Shown here: positions 1-13,804 of the stretch, in pieces
How positions within the stretch are numbered: position 1 is the stretch's first letter
Layout: each line of letters opens with the position of its first letter
Assembly: GCA_007570785.1 (NCBI GenBank)
Contig: ML664175.1
Coordinates: 5,675,294 to 5,739,293 of the forward strand
Reading direction: 5' to 3'
DNA length: 64,000 nucleotides
Source: Antilocapra americana
Taxonomy: Eukaryota; Chordata; Mammalia; Artiodactyla; Antilocapridae
Translations under genes and position numbers: made by a program
Notes under the pieces: model-generated
Databases searched by the model: none
What the model saw: the letters and a program-made list of their open reading frames with translations, nothing else
Told to the model about the DNA's origin: nothing

Positions 1-912
1 AGTGGGCCAAAGAACTTAACAGACATTTCTCCAAAGAAGACATAAAAATGGCTAACAAACACATGAAAAGATGCTCAACATCACTCATTATCAGAGAAAT
101 GCAAATCAAAACCACAATGAGGTACCACTTTACACCAGTCAGAATGGCTGCAATCCAAAAATCTACAGGCAATAAATGCTGGAGAGGATGTGGAGAAAAG
201 GGAACCCTCTTACACTGTTGGTGGGATTTCAAACTAGTACAGCCACTATGGAAAACAGTGTGGAGGTTCCTTAAAAAACTGCAAATAGACCTGCCATATG
301 ACCCAGCAATCCCACTGCTGGGCATTCACACCGAGGAAACCAGAATTGAAAGAGCCACGTGTAGCCAATGTTTATCGCTGCATTGTTTACAATAGCCAGG
401 ACATGGAAGCAACCTAGATGCCCATCAACTGACGAATGGATAAGAAAGCTGTGGTACATATACACAATGGAATATTACTCAGCATTAAAAAAAAATCATT
501 TGAATCAGTTCTACTCAGGTGGATGGAACTGGAGCCCATTATCCAGAGTGAAGTAAGCCAGAAGGAAAAACAACAATACAGTATACTAACACATATGTAT
601 GGAATTTAGAAAGATGGTAACGAGAACCCAGCATGCGAGACAGCAAAAGGAACGCAGACGTATAGAACAGACTCGTGGACTCTGTGGATGAGGGCAAGGG
701 TGGGATGATATGGGAGAATGGCATTGAAACATGTTAATTATCATATGTGAAATGAATCGCCAGCCCAGGAGTGATGCTCGGGGCTGGTGCACCGAGATTT
801 CCCGGGGGGAGGGAGGAGGGAGGGAGGAGGGAGGGGGGTTCTGGAGGGGGAGCATATGTACACCCATGGTGAGATCATGTCATTGTATGGCAAAACCAAT
901 AAAAAAAAAAAG
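1..912 (+). mobile_element. Bovine-type L1, 3' end of ORF2 plus 3' UTR and poly(A)
   Basis: The C-terminal part of L1 ORF2 is read at 48-515 ([35 protein letters not shown]) with one frame break near 365. The 3' UTR has a G-rich block at 803-852 and a poly(A) at 901-911. It is nearly identical in kind to the L1 at 9669-11400. It interrupts an older L1 tail, which resumes at 913. Confidence 0.93.
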
Positions 913-1425
913 AAGTTGTGATGTATATTTATACACAATGGAATGTTACTCAGTCATAAAAAGGAATGAAATTGAGTCAGTTGTAGTCAGGTGGATGGAC
1001 CTAGAGCCTGTCATACCAAATGAAGTAAGTCAGAAAGAGAGAAACAAACATCATATATTAATGCATATATATGAAATCCAGAAAAATGGTACTGATGAAC
1101 ATATTTGCAGGGCAGCAATAGAGACTGAGATGTAGAAATGGACTGGTGGACAGTGGAAGGACTTGTGGAGGATGGAGAGACTAAGATGGATTATCAGAGT
1201 ATCACTGACATATATACACTATCACATGTAAAACAGAAAGCTAGCATGAAGCAGCTCTGCAGCACAGTACAATTTGCTCAGTGGTCTGTGACGATCTTAC
1301 AGGTCAGATGGTGTGGGCTGGAGGGAGGCTCAAGAGGAAGGGGATATATGTATACTTATAGCTGAGTCATGTTGTTGTACAGCAGAAACCAATACAACAC
1401 TGTAAAGCACTATCGTCCAATTTCA
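913..1425 (+). mobile_element. Older L1 3' tail (end unit of the tandem array)
   Basis: An L1 end-of-ORF2/3' UTR piece (gttgtgat...cactgtaaagcac) of a different subfamily from 1-912. Very similar tails occur at 14647-15130, 18270-18770 and 22560-23100. Confidence 0.8.
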
Positions 1426-1555
1426 GGATAAGAAAACATCTACAACCAATAAATGCTGCACAGAAGGAAAGGAATATTCCACTGCTGGTGCAATGTAAAC
1501 TGATATAGCCACTATGGAGAAAAGTACAGAGGTTCCTTAAAAAACTAAGAATAGA
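1426..1555 (+). mobile_element. L1 ORF2 fragment, cut by the insertion at 1556
   Basis: The fragment starts catctacaaccaataaatgc and stops at aaaaactaagaatag. The same L1 fragment resumes at 6274 with ctaccatataaccctgcaatc. The matching uninterrupted sequence is at 15162-15310. Confidence 0.75.
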
Positions 1556-2786
1556 TGTTGCTGGTTGAAGATGGCGGAGAGGAAGAAGTGCGCTCATCTC
1601 TTGCAAGAACACCAAAATTTCTACTAGCTGTTGAACAACCATGGACAGGAGGACAGTGGAGCCCACCAAAAAAAGATACCCCATGTCCAAAGGCAAGAAG
1701 CTGTAACAAAACAGTAGGAGAGGTGCCATCATGATAAAATAAAATCCTATACCTGCTGGATGGGTGACCCACAAACTGGAGAACAAGAATGCCAAAAAGT
1801 TTTCCCACTGCTGCAAAAGCTCTGAGACCCATCAGTCTTCCCAGCCTGGGGATCCAACAAAGGGACCTGGAGTACCCAATGAATCTGATTTTATGGGCTG
1901 GTAGGATTTGACTACAAGACTTCCTCAGGACTGGGGGAAACAGACTCCACGCCAGGAGGGCACAAACAAAATCCTGAGTGCACCAAGACCCAGTGGAAAG
2001 GAGCAATGAGCCCACAAGAGACTGAATAGGACCTTCCTGCTGGTGTTGGGGAGTCTGATGTAAAGGCATGTGTCAGCAGCAGCTTGATGCAGGGACACAG
2101 GCACTGGCAGCAGCAGTCCTGGAAGGGGACCCTTGGTGTAAGTCCTGTTGAAGGTCACCACTAACCCTACCATAGAGCCCATAGACGCCAGGGTTGGGTA
2201 GCCTCAGGCTAAACAACTAACAGGGAGAGAACACAACCACATCCATTAGAAGACAATTTGATTAAAGTTTACTGAGCACAGCCCTGCCCACCAGAGCAAG
2301 ACCCACTTTTTCCCAGGGCCAGTCCCTCCCATCAGGAAGCTTACACAAGCTCTTAGCCTACTCCATCAGAGGGCAGAAAGAAGCAGCAGGAAGATCCACA
2401 ATTCTACAGCTGGCTAGAACAAAAATCACATTACAGAAAGTTAATCAGAAGAAAGTGCAGAAAGTTATGTCTCAGATAAAAGGACAAGATAAAACCCCAG
2501 AAAAACAACTATATGAAGTGGAGATAGGCAACCTTCCATAAAAATAATTCATGATAATGATAGTGAAGATGATCCAGGATCTTGGGAAAATAATGAAGAA
2601 GATACAAGAAATGTTTACCAAAGACCTACAAGAACTAGAGAACAAACAAACAGATGAAAAATACACTCAAAGGAATCAATAGCAGAAAAACTGAGGCAGA
2701 AGAGACAAATGACGTGGAGAACAGAATGGTGGAAATCACTGCCACAGAACAGAATATAGAAAAAAGAATGAAAAAAATGAGACAGC

Positions 2787-2880
2787 CTAACCCACTCCAG
2801 TATTCTGGCCTGAAGAATTCCATGGACCTTATAGTCCATGGCGTCGCAGAGTCGGACACAACTGAGCGACTTTCACTTTC
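2787..2880 (+). mobile_element. BovA body SINE fragment in L1 ORF1
   Basis: About 95 bases from ccactccagtattctgg to gcgactttcactttcac, the body common to Bov-A/Bov-tA. L1 ORF1 continues on both sides. Confidence 0.8.
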
Positions 2881-3231
2881 ACCTCCAAGAGACCTCTGGG
2901 ACAACACGGAATGCACTGACATTCACATTAAAGGCATCCCAGAAGAAGGAGAGAGAAAGGAGCCGAGAAAATATTTTTGAGAGATAATAGCTGGAAACTG
3001 CCCTAACATGGGAAAGGAAATAGTCAATCAAGTCCAGAAGCACAGAGAGTCTCATGAAGGATAAACCCAAGGAGGAATACACTGAGACATATAGTAACCA
3101 AACTGACAAAAATTAAAGACAAAGGAAATATGTTAAAAGCAACAATGGAAACACAACAAATAACATATGAGGAAATTCCCATAAGGTTATCAGCTGATTT
3201 CACAACAGAAACTCTAGAAAGTGAAAAGTGA

Positions 3232-3515
3232 AAGTGGCTCAGTGGTATCTGACTCTTTGTGACCCTGTATAGTCCATGGAATTCTCCAGGCCAGAATAGT
3301 GGAGTAGGTAGCCTTTCCCTTCTCCAGGGGATCATCCCAATCTGGGGATTGAACCCAGGTCTTCTGCATTGCGGGCAGATTCTTTACCAGCTGATCCACA
3401 AGCGAAGCCCAAGAATATTGGAGTGAGCAGCCTATCCCTTTTCCTGACCCAAGAATTGAACCAGGGTCTCCTGCATTGCAGGCAGATTCTTTACCAACTG
3501 AGTTACCAGGGAAGC
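3232..3515 (-). mobile_element. Bov-tA family SINE, tandem-head form
   Basis: On the minus strand there are two copies of the tRNA-derived head (tccctggtaactcagttgg; gcttgtggatcagctgg), each with a B box near gggttcaatcc, then one BovA body. CTAGAA flanks both sides. It is inserted in the L1 ORF1 remnant. Confidence 0.8.
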
Positions 3516-3850
3516 TAGAAGGCAATGTCATGATATATTTAAAGAGATGAAAGAGAAGCACCTACAACCCAGAATCGTCTACCCAGCAAGACACTCATTC
3601 AGATTTGATGGAGAAATCAAAAGCTTTCCAGACAAGCAAAAGTGAAGAGAATTCAGCACCCCAAAACCTGCTTTACAATAAATGCTAAAGGAACATCTCT
3701 AAGCAGGAAACACAAGAGAAGGAAAAGACTTACACAGAATAAATCTAAAACAATTAAGAAAATGGTAATAGGATCATACATATTGATAATTACCTTAAAT
3801 GGAAATGGATTAAATGCATTAACCAAAAGATAGAGACTGGTTGGGTGAAT

Positions 3851-6255
3851 GAAAACATACGCATGTGTATCTTTCCACTGACCACATCATTCTATCTAAC
3901 TCCCCAAATTGTATGTAATTATTTTATTAATACTGTTAGGTTAATCATGTTTCCATTATTGTTTTCATACCTTATTCAAGATTCCATATTTTATTGCATT
4001 GAGCAGCTTCAGCTACATGCAGCACATTCTGGTAAATCTTTTCATTTTTATTCTATTACAAATATTTTCTAATTTTCTTTGTTATGGCTTCTTAGATATA
4101 CCCTCATCTAAAACTGGACATTTAGTTTCCAAATACATGGGATTTTTAAAAGATCTTTGTTATTATTTCTCATTTTGATACTAATTTCCCACTTAAATCC
4201 TTTATTCTCTGCAATCACTCTCCATGTTTTTTCAGTCTTTGAACTTTATCAAGAGTTTCAACAGCTAAGTCAAAGCTCTCTCTTGGTAAATGTCACATGG
4301 CACTTGAAAATATGTAGGTTATTTTCAAATACTTTTTGATACTGGTGTCTAACATAATTCCACAGTAGTAAGAGAACAGATCTGTATGATTTCAATACCT
4401 TTAGACCATGACATTTCTGCATCTGGTCTTACGACTCTGGATATGTTTCACTGTCTCCTAGTTTATAGTCTACGGGAACTTGAATAGAATTTGTATCCTA
4501 CTGTTGTGTGAAAATTGTATAAACTTTATGTTGAATTGGTTCACAGTGCTTTTCAGGTCTACTATATTATTCAACTTTTCTGAACATTCATCCAATAAAT
4601 TTCTGAGTTTGATATTAAAACTCCAACAAAAAATCTTAATTTATCTACTTAAACAATTGTCACATATAGTGAACTATATGTAACTTTGTTCTGTATTTTC
4701 CAAGTCTCTCATAAATGTGTTATAATTTCATAACTTAAAAAATAAAATATTTTAAAAACTATGATTGTCACAATACATGTCTCGTGAGAATCATCTAGAA
4801 GATTTGATCTGTTATCCTCACTCCTGGAACTCTAACTTGTAGAGCAGAACTTTCTGGAATGCTGCCTGTCTGGCATTCAAAGGTTCCATCTGGGAGTGAC
4901 ACAGGTTACTTCCATTCATATTTTATTGGTCAACTAAGCCACTTGGCCATTCTTGAATTAAGTGGGGGAGGGGTGAGGCACAGGCAGGAAGAATAATCTT
5001 ATGTGACCAGGAGAGAACCAAACATTTGTGAAAAGCCCAAATAACTTCCACAGTTCACTCCACCCCTGAGGAATACCTCCTTGTACCCTCTCTTCGTAAT
5101 ACTAAAGTATGTTGGTTCTTTCCCATCTCCATAAATTGTCCTCTGTTAGTTCCTTTTATTTCTCCTTCCTCTATATGAGATCATTACCTAAGAGTATTCT
5201 CTTGACTGGATTTTGAGTGTGTGTGTGTGTGTGTGTATTTTAATTTTCTCCCTTAACTTTATCTGTAAAACTTTAACTATCAAAGCTGTGGAGATAATCT
5301 CTGGAATTCCAAACTCATATTTTTCTTTTGGAAAATCTCCTTGGATAAGTCATGACTTTTCTGTTTCCTTAATGTTCCAGGAATCAAAACATTCAGTAAT
5401 TTTATTCTTTTGCTTTTTTCCATCCTATAAATTTTCTTTTGTTTTCTTTTTTTATATTGCTTTTATATTTTCCTTTTTTATATTTATACTAGCCTTTCTT
5501 CTATAATCTATTCAAATAAGAAGTGAGTTCTGAGCTGAGACTTTCTATATGTAATATTTCCTATATATAATTTGTTGATACACTTCAAGCTGGCTTATCT
5601 AAACATTCTTTTGAATGCATTATTCTCATTTCTGAATCTACTTTATATTTTTACTATTAGTGTACTTGACACTTCACTCAACTTTCCTAAAACCTCCCAC
5701 AATGATTATTCTTCTAGGGAATATATGTTTTTCCTTGCTTTTCATTCTCTGTAGTATCTAGCAAAGATTTTACCATTGAGGTGATTTTAATTTTTAAATA
5801 TAATATGTAGATGTCAACACTCAATTGTAGATTAATCCCCAAGTGTTAATTAACTAGGTTAAAGTATATGTATTGAAAACATATTTACCACACCTTTTTG
5901 TCTTACCTTGAACTTATTGCCTAAGTTCTTAGATCTTTTCAAATGGATTACTGCTGAGTTGTCTGACTCAGCTCACACCTTCCTATAGTTAATATTTGCT
6001 TTATGAATGTGTAACTTTCCCTTAACTCTGTTAAATTCCATGTTGATTTTAGCTATTTTTCCAAGATTTAAAATGTTAATTAGAATAATGCTCACAGAGG
6101 TGAGGTAAACACCCTAAACATTAACATTGAAGACATATCTATTAATTTGCTAAAAGAATCAAGCATTTTCATTTGGTAAATTCAAATCTATGGAATATTT
6201 ATCATTCTTTTATTATCTTTTGCTTTAAGTTAAAAGTAAATGAGCTGTCTGTATG
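3851..6255. other. AT-rich non-coding stretch, no named element
   Basis: No convincing gene. Short open frames are all unrelated and low-complexity. A (TG)10 repeat lies at 5216-5236. A block near 4800-5030 looks like a diverged dispersed repeat that I cannot name. Confidence 0.5.
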
Positions 6256-6273
6256 CAAAAAAAAAAAAAAAAA

Positions 6274-6911
6274 CAACTACCATATAACCCTGCAATCCCA
6301 CTTCTGGGCAAATACACAATGAAAACCATAATTCAAAAGATACATCCACACCATTGTTCATTGCAGCACTATTTACAATATTCAGGAGAGGGGAGCAAAG
6401 TAAATTTCCATTAACAGAGGAATAGATAAAGAAGATGTGGTACAAACACACAATGGAATATTACATAGTTAGAAAAAGGAGAGAAACTGTGTCATTTGCA
6501 GAGACATGGATGGACCTACAGACAGTCATGCAGAGTTCAGTATGTCAGAAAGAGAAAAGTAAGTATCATATACTAACTCATGGACATGGAATCTAGGAAA
6601 ATGGTATAGATGATCCTATTTGCATACAGACATACACAGAGAACAAACGTATGGACACCAAGATGGAGGAGGTGGGGGGGAATGAACTGGGAAATTGGGA
6701 TTGACATATGTGTACTACTGGTATTATGCATAAAACACATAAATAATGAGAACCTAGTTAAATGCTCAGGAAACTCTACTCAATGGTCTATGGTGACCTA
6801 AATGGGAAGGAAAGCCAATGGGGGACATATATAAACATGTAGCTGATTCACTTTCTGTACAACAGAAACTAAAACACTGTAAAGCAACTATACTGCATTA
6901 AAAATTAATAA
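6274..6911 (+). mobile_element. L1 3' tail, end of first array unit
   Basis: ORF2 C-terminus and 3' UTR ending attaaaaattaataaaaaata. The same tail closes the second unit at 15950. The FAM114A2 retrocopy begins directly after it. Confidence 0.8.
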
Positions 6912-7111
6912 AAAATAAGTAGGAGCAGCTCCTCGGAGGAGGCTGTGGCTGTGGTGAGGGAGGAGGTGGCCTGGGCAATGATCTAATCATGTCGGATAAA
7001 GATGATCTTGAGACCATAGTGATAACTGAAGCAACTCTCATCCATGAAGATAAGAACTGAGAGCCAGCCAAGAATTTTGACTCAGTCGACCAAAGTGCCA
7101 AGTCAGAGTAA

Positions 7112-7264
<153 letters not shown>

Positions 7265-7609
7265 TGAGGCAAGTCCTTGCTCTCTTCAGCCTCAGGTAAG
7301 ACAAGGTATTTCAAATGTCATTGAGAAGGCAGAGACCTCCCTTGGAGTCCCTAGTCCCAGTGAAATTTTAACTGAAGTCCAATATGCAACAGGAGAGACA
7401 AATGTCAAAGAGAATGGAAACTCCTCTCCAATGAGTGGGCCATTTGGGGTATTCTCAACCATTTATACTGTTGTTCAGAGCATAGGAAAGAATGTTATCA
7501 CTGGGAGTTTGGATGCCTTAGAATTCATTGGGAAAAAGACAATGGATGTAATAGCAGAAGGGGATCCTGGATTTAAAAGAACCAAAGGTCTGATGAATGG
7601 GACTTCTGA

Positions 7610-8070
<461 letters not shown>

Positions 8071-8290
8071 TGAGCAAATCAATAACAGTTCAATAGAGGA
8101 TACCCATGCATTTGCAATCCGGAGCCTAGCAGAACTGACTGCCTGTTCAATTGAACTGTTTCCCAAAACAGCTGCTCTGGTTCTGCATGGCAGAAGTAAC
8201 AACCATGGAAAGGAGCAGAGCCCTTTGCCAGATGACAGTTTTGTTGTGTCAAGAGTTGTCCTCTGTCTGAAGAGTTCATCACCCGCCTAA

Positions 8291-8443
<153 letters not shown>

Positions 8444-9651
8444 TGAACTTCATGTCCAGAAGCCTTTGTCCAAACACTGAGGAACAGGGAAGATTCTACC
8501 TGAGACTTGTGATGGCTGAGAAATGCCACTCTCTTCTGGTAGCCCAGCAGAAGTGAGGGAGAAAGGTTATTTAAGTACATAAAAATCCCGGCAGCAGAGC
8601 AGGTTTGAAGGAAGTTTGTTGTCTTCACTACTTGGCTGAAGTATTCAGGTCCTCACACTGCTCTTCCCAGTTGTTATAATTAATAAATTATTTTAAAAGA
8701 AACTTTTATAGACAGTTAAAAAAATATCTCTAGGTGAAAGTTAATGGGACACTCAGGCAAAGATATTGGTCTTTCTTTGACAATACACAAAACACTAACA
8801 TTTTTGTCATGGATGTAATTTTACAGTCCATGGATATAACTGGTTGTTAAGCAAGAGGAAAAGAAATTTTAAAAAAAAGAGGAAAAGGAATTCAGTATTC
8901 TGGAATTCATGTGCTTGATCTATTAATGCCATTTTCTTTCTCCTTTCTATAGTAAAATCTATGGCTTTAAGAAAACTAAGTACATATAAATCCTATAGTG
9001 ATTACCCTTTATTACATGGATTCTTGTAACTGGTTAGGAAATTTCATTTACTCTTTAATTCTCAGTAGATATGTGACATTGAGGAGAAGCTTACAGAATA
9101 TTTAACTATAGCAAAGTGCCCTTTGACTTCAAATTGCTCTCCCATCCCACAACTGTAAGCTTCAAGTTGTAGCTGATCCCCACTCTACCAGATTGAAGAC
9201 CAAGAAGTGCAATTTGGAGGAACAGTTTCATGTTTGCAGACAGTCTGAGTCTCCAGGACGTTTTTCATGCATACCCTATATACAGGATGAATTCTGTAAT
9301 AGCCAGCTCCAAAGAGTGTTGAAGCTCTTTCAGTCATTGTTTTTGTTGTATGAATATTATTGAAGTGGACTTTAGAGTCCCTTGAAAACGATATAATAGG
9401 ATAAGACATATAAGTATAGTAGGATTAAGACAGTATATTTTGTTCATTCTTTTTATTTCTTTTAATGTATTCTTTAGCACGTTTATAAATAGAACTTTTA
9501 GCCTTCAGCTTTTAAGCCTTCTTTTGCTTTCATCAGCAATTTAAAAGATTAAAGGTTATCCACTTCCTTAAAGCTATTTTGGTATCCACTCTTTTAAAAA
9601 ACCATTCTCCAACTTTATGGTTTTTAATGATTTAGGTATCTGTTGTGAGCT

Positions 9652-9668
9652 CTGCCCTGTATCTTTTA
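9652..9668. repeat. Target site duplication of the twin-primed L1, left copy
   Basis: CTGCCCTGTATCTTTTA, repeated exactly at 12022-12038. The two copies rejoin the interrupted FAM114A2 retrocopy. Confidence 0.93.
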
Positions 9669-12021
9669 TTTATTTATTTATTTTTTTGCTTTTATGGATT
9701 ACTTTATTTATTTATTTATTTTTTTTTTTAATTTATTTTTTTTAATTGTTTTTGCCATACAATGTCATGATATCACCATGGGTTTACATATGCTTCCCCT
9801 CCGGAGACCCCCTCCCTCCTCCCTCCCCCCCGGGAAATCTCGCTGCACCAGTCCCGAGCATCAATCCTGGGCTGGCGATTGATTAGACACATGACAATTA
9901 ACATGCTTCAATGCCCTTCTCCCATATCATCCCACCCTTACCCTCATCCACAAAGTCCACGAGTCTATTCTATACATCTGCGTTCCTTTTGTTGTCTCCC
10001 ATGTTGGGTTCTCGTTACTGTCTTTCTAAATTCCATTTATATGCGTTAATATACTGTATTGTTGTTTTTGCTTCTGGCTTACTTCACTCTGGATAATGGG
10101 CTCCAGTTTCGTCCATCTGAGTAGAATTGCTTCAAATGAATTTTTTTTTTAATGCTGAGTAATACTCCATTGTGTATATGTACCACAGCTTTCTTATCCA
10201 TTCGTCAGTTGATGGGCATCTAGGTTGCTTCCATGTCCTGGCTATTGTAAACAATGCAGCGATGAACATTGGGGTACACGTGGCTCTTTCAATTCTGGTT
10301 TCCTCGGTGTATATGCCCAGCAGTGGGATTGCTGGGTCATATGGCAGGTCTATTTGCAGCTTTTTAAGGAACCTCCACACTGTTTTCCATAGTGGCTGTA
10401 CTAGTTTGCATTCCCACCAACAGTGTAAGAGGGTTCCCTTTTCTCCACATCCTCTCCAGCATTTATTGCTTGTAGACTTTTGTATGGCAGCCATTCTAAC
10501 TGGTGTAAAGTGGTACCTCATTGTGGTTTTGATTTGCATTTCTCTGATAATGAGTGATGTTGAGCATCTTTTCATGTGTTTGTTAGCCATTTTTATATCT
10601 TCTTTGGAGAAATGTCTGTTAAGTTCTTTGGCCCACTTTTTAATTGGGTTGTTTATTTTTCTAGAATGGAGCTGCAGGAGTTGTTTGTATATTTTTGAGA
10701 TTAATTGTTTGTCTGTTGCTTCATTGGCTATTATTTTCTCCCATTCTGAAGGCTGTCTTTTCACCTTGCTTATAGTTTCCTTTGTTGTGCAAAAGCTTTT
10801 AATTTTAATTAGGTCCCATTTGTTTATTCGAGTTTTTATTTCCAATATTCTGGGAGGTGGGTCATGGAGTATCCCGCTTTGGGTTATGGCAGAGAGTGTT
10901 TTGCCTATGTTATCCTCTAGGAGTTTTATAGTTTCTGGTCTTATGCTTAGATCTTTAATCCATTTTGAGTTTATCTTTGTGTATGGTGTTAGAAAGTGAT
11001 CTAGTTTCATTCTTTTACAAGTGGCTGTCCAGTTTTCCCAGCACCACTTGTTAAAGAGGTTGTCTTTTCTCCATTGTATATTCTTGCCTCCTTTGTCAAA
11101 GATAAGGTGTCCATAGATGCGTGGATTTATCTCTGGGCTTTCTATTCTGTTCCATTGATCTATATTTCTGTCTTTGTGCTAGTACCATACTGTCTTAATG
11201 ACTGTGGATTTGTAGTATAGCCTAAAGTCAGGTAGGTTGATTCCGCCAGTTCCATTCTTCTTTCTCAAGATTGCTTTGGCTATACAAGGTTTTTTGTATT
11301 TCCATACAAATTGAGAAATTATTTGTTCTAATTCTTTGAAGAAGACCTCTGGTAGCTTGATAGGAATTGCACTGAATCTATAGATTGCTTTAGGTAGTAT
11401 CCATTTATGATAAAAACCCTCCAAAAAGTAGGAATAGAATGAACATACCTCAACATAATAAAAGCTATATATGACAAACCCACAGCAAACATTATCCTCA
11501 ATGGTGAAAAACTGGAAGCATTCCCCCTGAAATCAGGGACAAGACAAGGGTGCCCACTCTCACCACTACTATTCAACATAGTTTTGGAAGTTTTGGCCAC
11601 AGCAATCAGAGCAGATAAAGAAATCAAAGGAATGCAGATTGGAAAAGAAGAAGTAAAACTCTCTCTGTTTGCAGATGACATGATCCTCTATATTGAAAAC
11701 CCTAAAGACTCTACGAGAAAATTACTAGAGCTAATCAGTGAATATAGCAAAGTTTCAGGATATAAAATCAACACACAGAAATCCCTGGCATTCCTATACA
11801 CTAACAGTGAGAAATCAGAAAGAGAAATTAAGGAAACAATTCCATTCACCATCGAAACAAAAAGAATAAAATACTTAGGAGTATTTCTACCTAAAGAATC
11901 AAAAGACTTGTATATAGAAAACTATAGAACACTGATGAAAGAAATCAAGGAGGACACAAACAGATGGAGAAATGTGCCGTGTTCGTGGATTGGAAGAATC
12001 AATATAGTGAAAATGAGTATA
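9669..12021 (-). mobile_element. Bovine-type L1 with inverted 5' segment (twin priming)
   Basis: 9669-11400 is the L1 3' end on the minus strand (poly-T/A-rich tail at 9669-9745, then ORF2 from [14 protein letters not shown] to [10 protein letters not shown]). 11401-12021 is the adjacent upstream ORF2 part in plus orientation, including the reverse transcriptase motif [15 protein letters not shown] and ending [14 protein letters not shown], just where the other piece starts (ILPKAIYRF). The 17-bp repeat CTGCCCTGTATCTTTTA lies at 9652-9668 and 12022-12038. Confidence 0.94.
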
Positions 12022-13591
12022 CTGCCCTGTATCTTTTAAAACCTTTAAATAAAATGTAATAGTTCTGTCAGTTTATCCTTTCATTTATTTTTCCAAATGT
12101 AAGCCCCAATATCTTCTCAGACCAAAGATACAGCAAAGCGAACCTATAACACAGGTTGATATCTATGTGTCACCTTATTTGGGACAGGGGGCAGTTTGTT
12201 AAGCAAGGCAGATTTGGAATAAAAAGGTACACCAACATAAAAAAAATTTTAAAAAAACCCCCAAACTCATAGATACAGAGAATGATTGGTAGTGGTCAGA
12301 GGAGGTGGCTATTGGTGGGGAAAGTAGAAGGTGGTGGTGAAAAGGTACAAACGTAAGTCCTGAGGATGTAATGTACACCTTTCTGAGTATAACTGATAAC
12401 ACTGCACTGCAGAACTGTAAGCTGCTAAGAGAGTAGGTCTCAAAATTTCTCATCACAGGAAAAAAATCTGTTAACTTTATGAGGTGATGGAAGTTAACTA
12501 AACTTACTGTGATAATCATTTTGCATTATATATATTACATACATATTAATATATATAAAATCACTGTGTTGTACACCTAAAACTGATGTTATATTCCAAT
12601 TATATCTTAATAAAACTGGAGGAAAAAAATCTAAATCTAACCAACAAACAAGTGATTGCCTGCTCCACCTAAACATGAAATAAAGACTGAAATACACATA
12701 ACATTAAAAGATTTGTCACCAGAGGAACCATATAAAAAAAATGTGAAAGGAATGTAAAGGAAGTCCTTCGAGTCAAAAGAAAATGGTACCAGATGAAGGC
12801 CTGGATCTACAGGAAAGAATGAAGAGCACCAGTAGCAGTAAGTATAATGGGAAATGATATAAAGACATTTACCTCACTATTACATCTCTTTAAGACAACT
12901 GACTGCTTGAAGCAAAAGGAATAAAACCATTTCTGGTTTGATAATATATGTACTGGTGAAATACAATACACAACAACAATAGCTAAAAGACCAGGAGATG
13001 AGAATGAAAGTGAATTGTCCAAGTTCTTACACTGTGTATAACAGGTGTAATGCTTGAAGGTAGACTGTGATAAAGATACACAGTATAAATTAAACAACAC
13101 AAAAATAAGTTATGATTACTAACCCAAGAAAGGAAGTAAGGTGAAATTATTAAACAAACAAAACTTTCACTAGTCAAAAGATAGCAGCAAAAGAGGAAGA
13201 GGAACAAGGGACAGATAAGACAACAGCAAGACAGTAGATTTAAACCAACCATATGAAGAATTACAACAGATATAAAGGTGTAACCGAAAGATCAGCAAAC
13301 ATTTTTTAAAGGGCCAGATAGTAAATAGTTGCCTTTTGTAAGTTACAAAGTTTCTGTTGCTACTAGGTTAACTCTGCTGTTGTAGCACAAAAGCAGCCAC
13401 AGGCAATACACAAAGGAATGGATGTGGCTCTGTTCTAATAAAATGTTATTTACAACAAGCAAGGCCATAGTTTACTAGTCCCTTGTTTAAGTACCTCATT
13501 TCAAAGGCAGAAGTAGATTGGGGGGAAAAATTCATGACCTAAAAATATGCTGCCTATAAAAAATATCTTAATATGATATCCACAGATTAAA

Positions 13592-13804
13592 GGGCTTCTC
13601 TGGTGGCTCAGATGGTAAAGAATCTGCCTGCAATTTGGAAGAGCTGGGTTTGATCCGTGGGTTGGGAAGAACCCCCGGGAGAAAGGAACAGCTACCTACC
13701 CATTCCAGTATTCTTGCCTGGAGAATTCTATGGAAAGAGGAGCCTGGTGGGCTACAGTCCATGGGGTCGCAAAGAGTCGGACACAGCTGAGTGACTTTCA
13801 CTTT
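13592..13804 (+). mobile_element. Bov-tA SINE, absent from the paralogous unit
   Basis: tRNA-Glu-like head (ggcttctctggtggctcaga; B box gggtttgatcc) plus BovA body. The 11-bp repeat CACAGATTAAA lies at 13581-13591 and 13805-13815. The empty site is near 17261 in unit B. Confidence 0.93.

Larger units (their letters stand above)
1556..6272 (+). mobile_element. L1 head (5' UTR, ORF1, ORF2 start) joined to AT-rich body with terminal poly(A)
   Basis: 1561-2560 resembles an L1 5' UTR (aagatggcgg near the start). 2580-3740 is a broken ORF1 that includes DLWDNTECTDIHIKGIPEEG and the block ending in GEIKSFPDKQK sense. 3762-3850 matches the first residues of ORF2 (YILIITLNGNGLNALTKR). L1 similarity then stops. 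3851-6255 is AT-rich, with no L1 ORF2, and ends in a 17-A run at 6257-6273. Both ends lie within one older L1 fragment, so the whole looks like a single insertion. SINEs sit at 2787-2880 and 3232-3515. Confidence 0.55.

Noticed and set aside
1545..2069. 174-codon minus-strand open frame
   Set aside because: It is antisense to an L1 5' UTR-like region and has no conserved features.
10172..10999. 275-codon plus-strand open frame, the longest plus-strand frame in the first 20 kb
   Set aside because: It is the antisense of L1 ORF2 in the twin-primed element.
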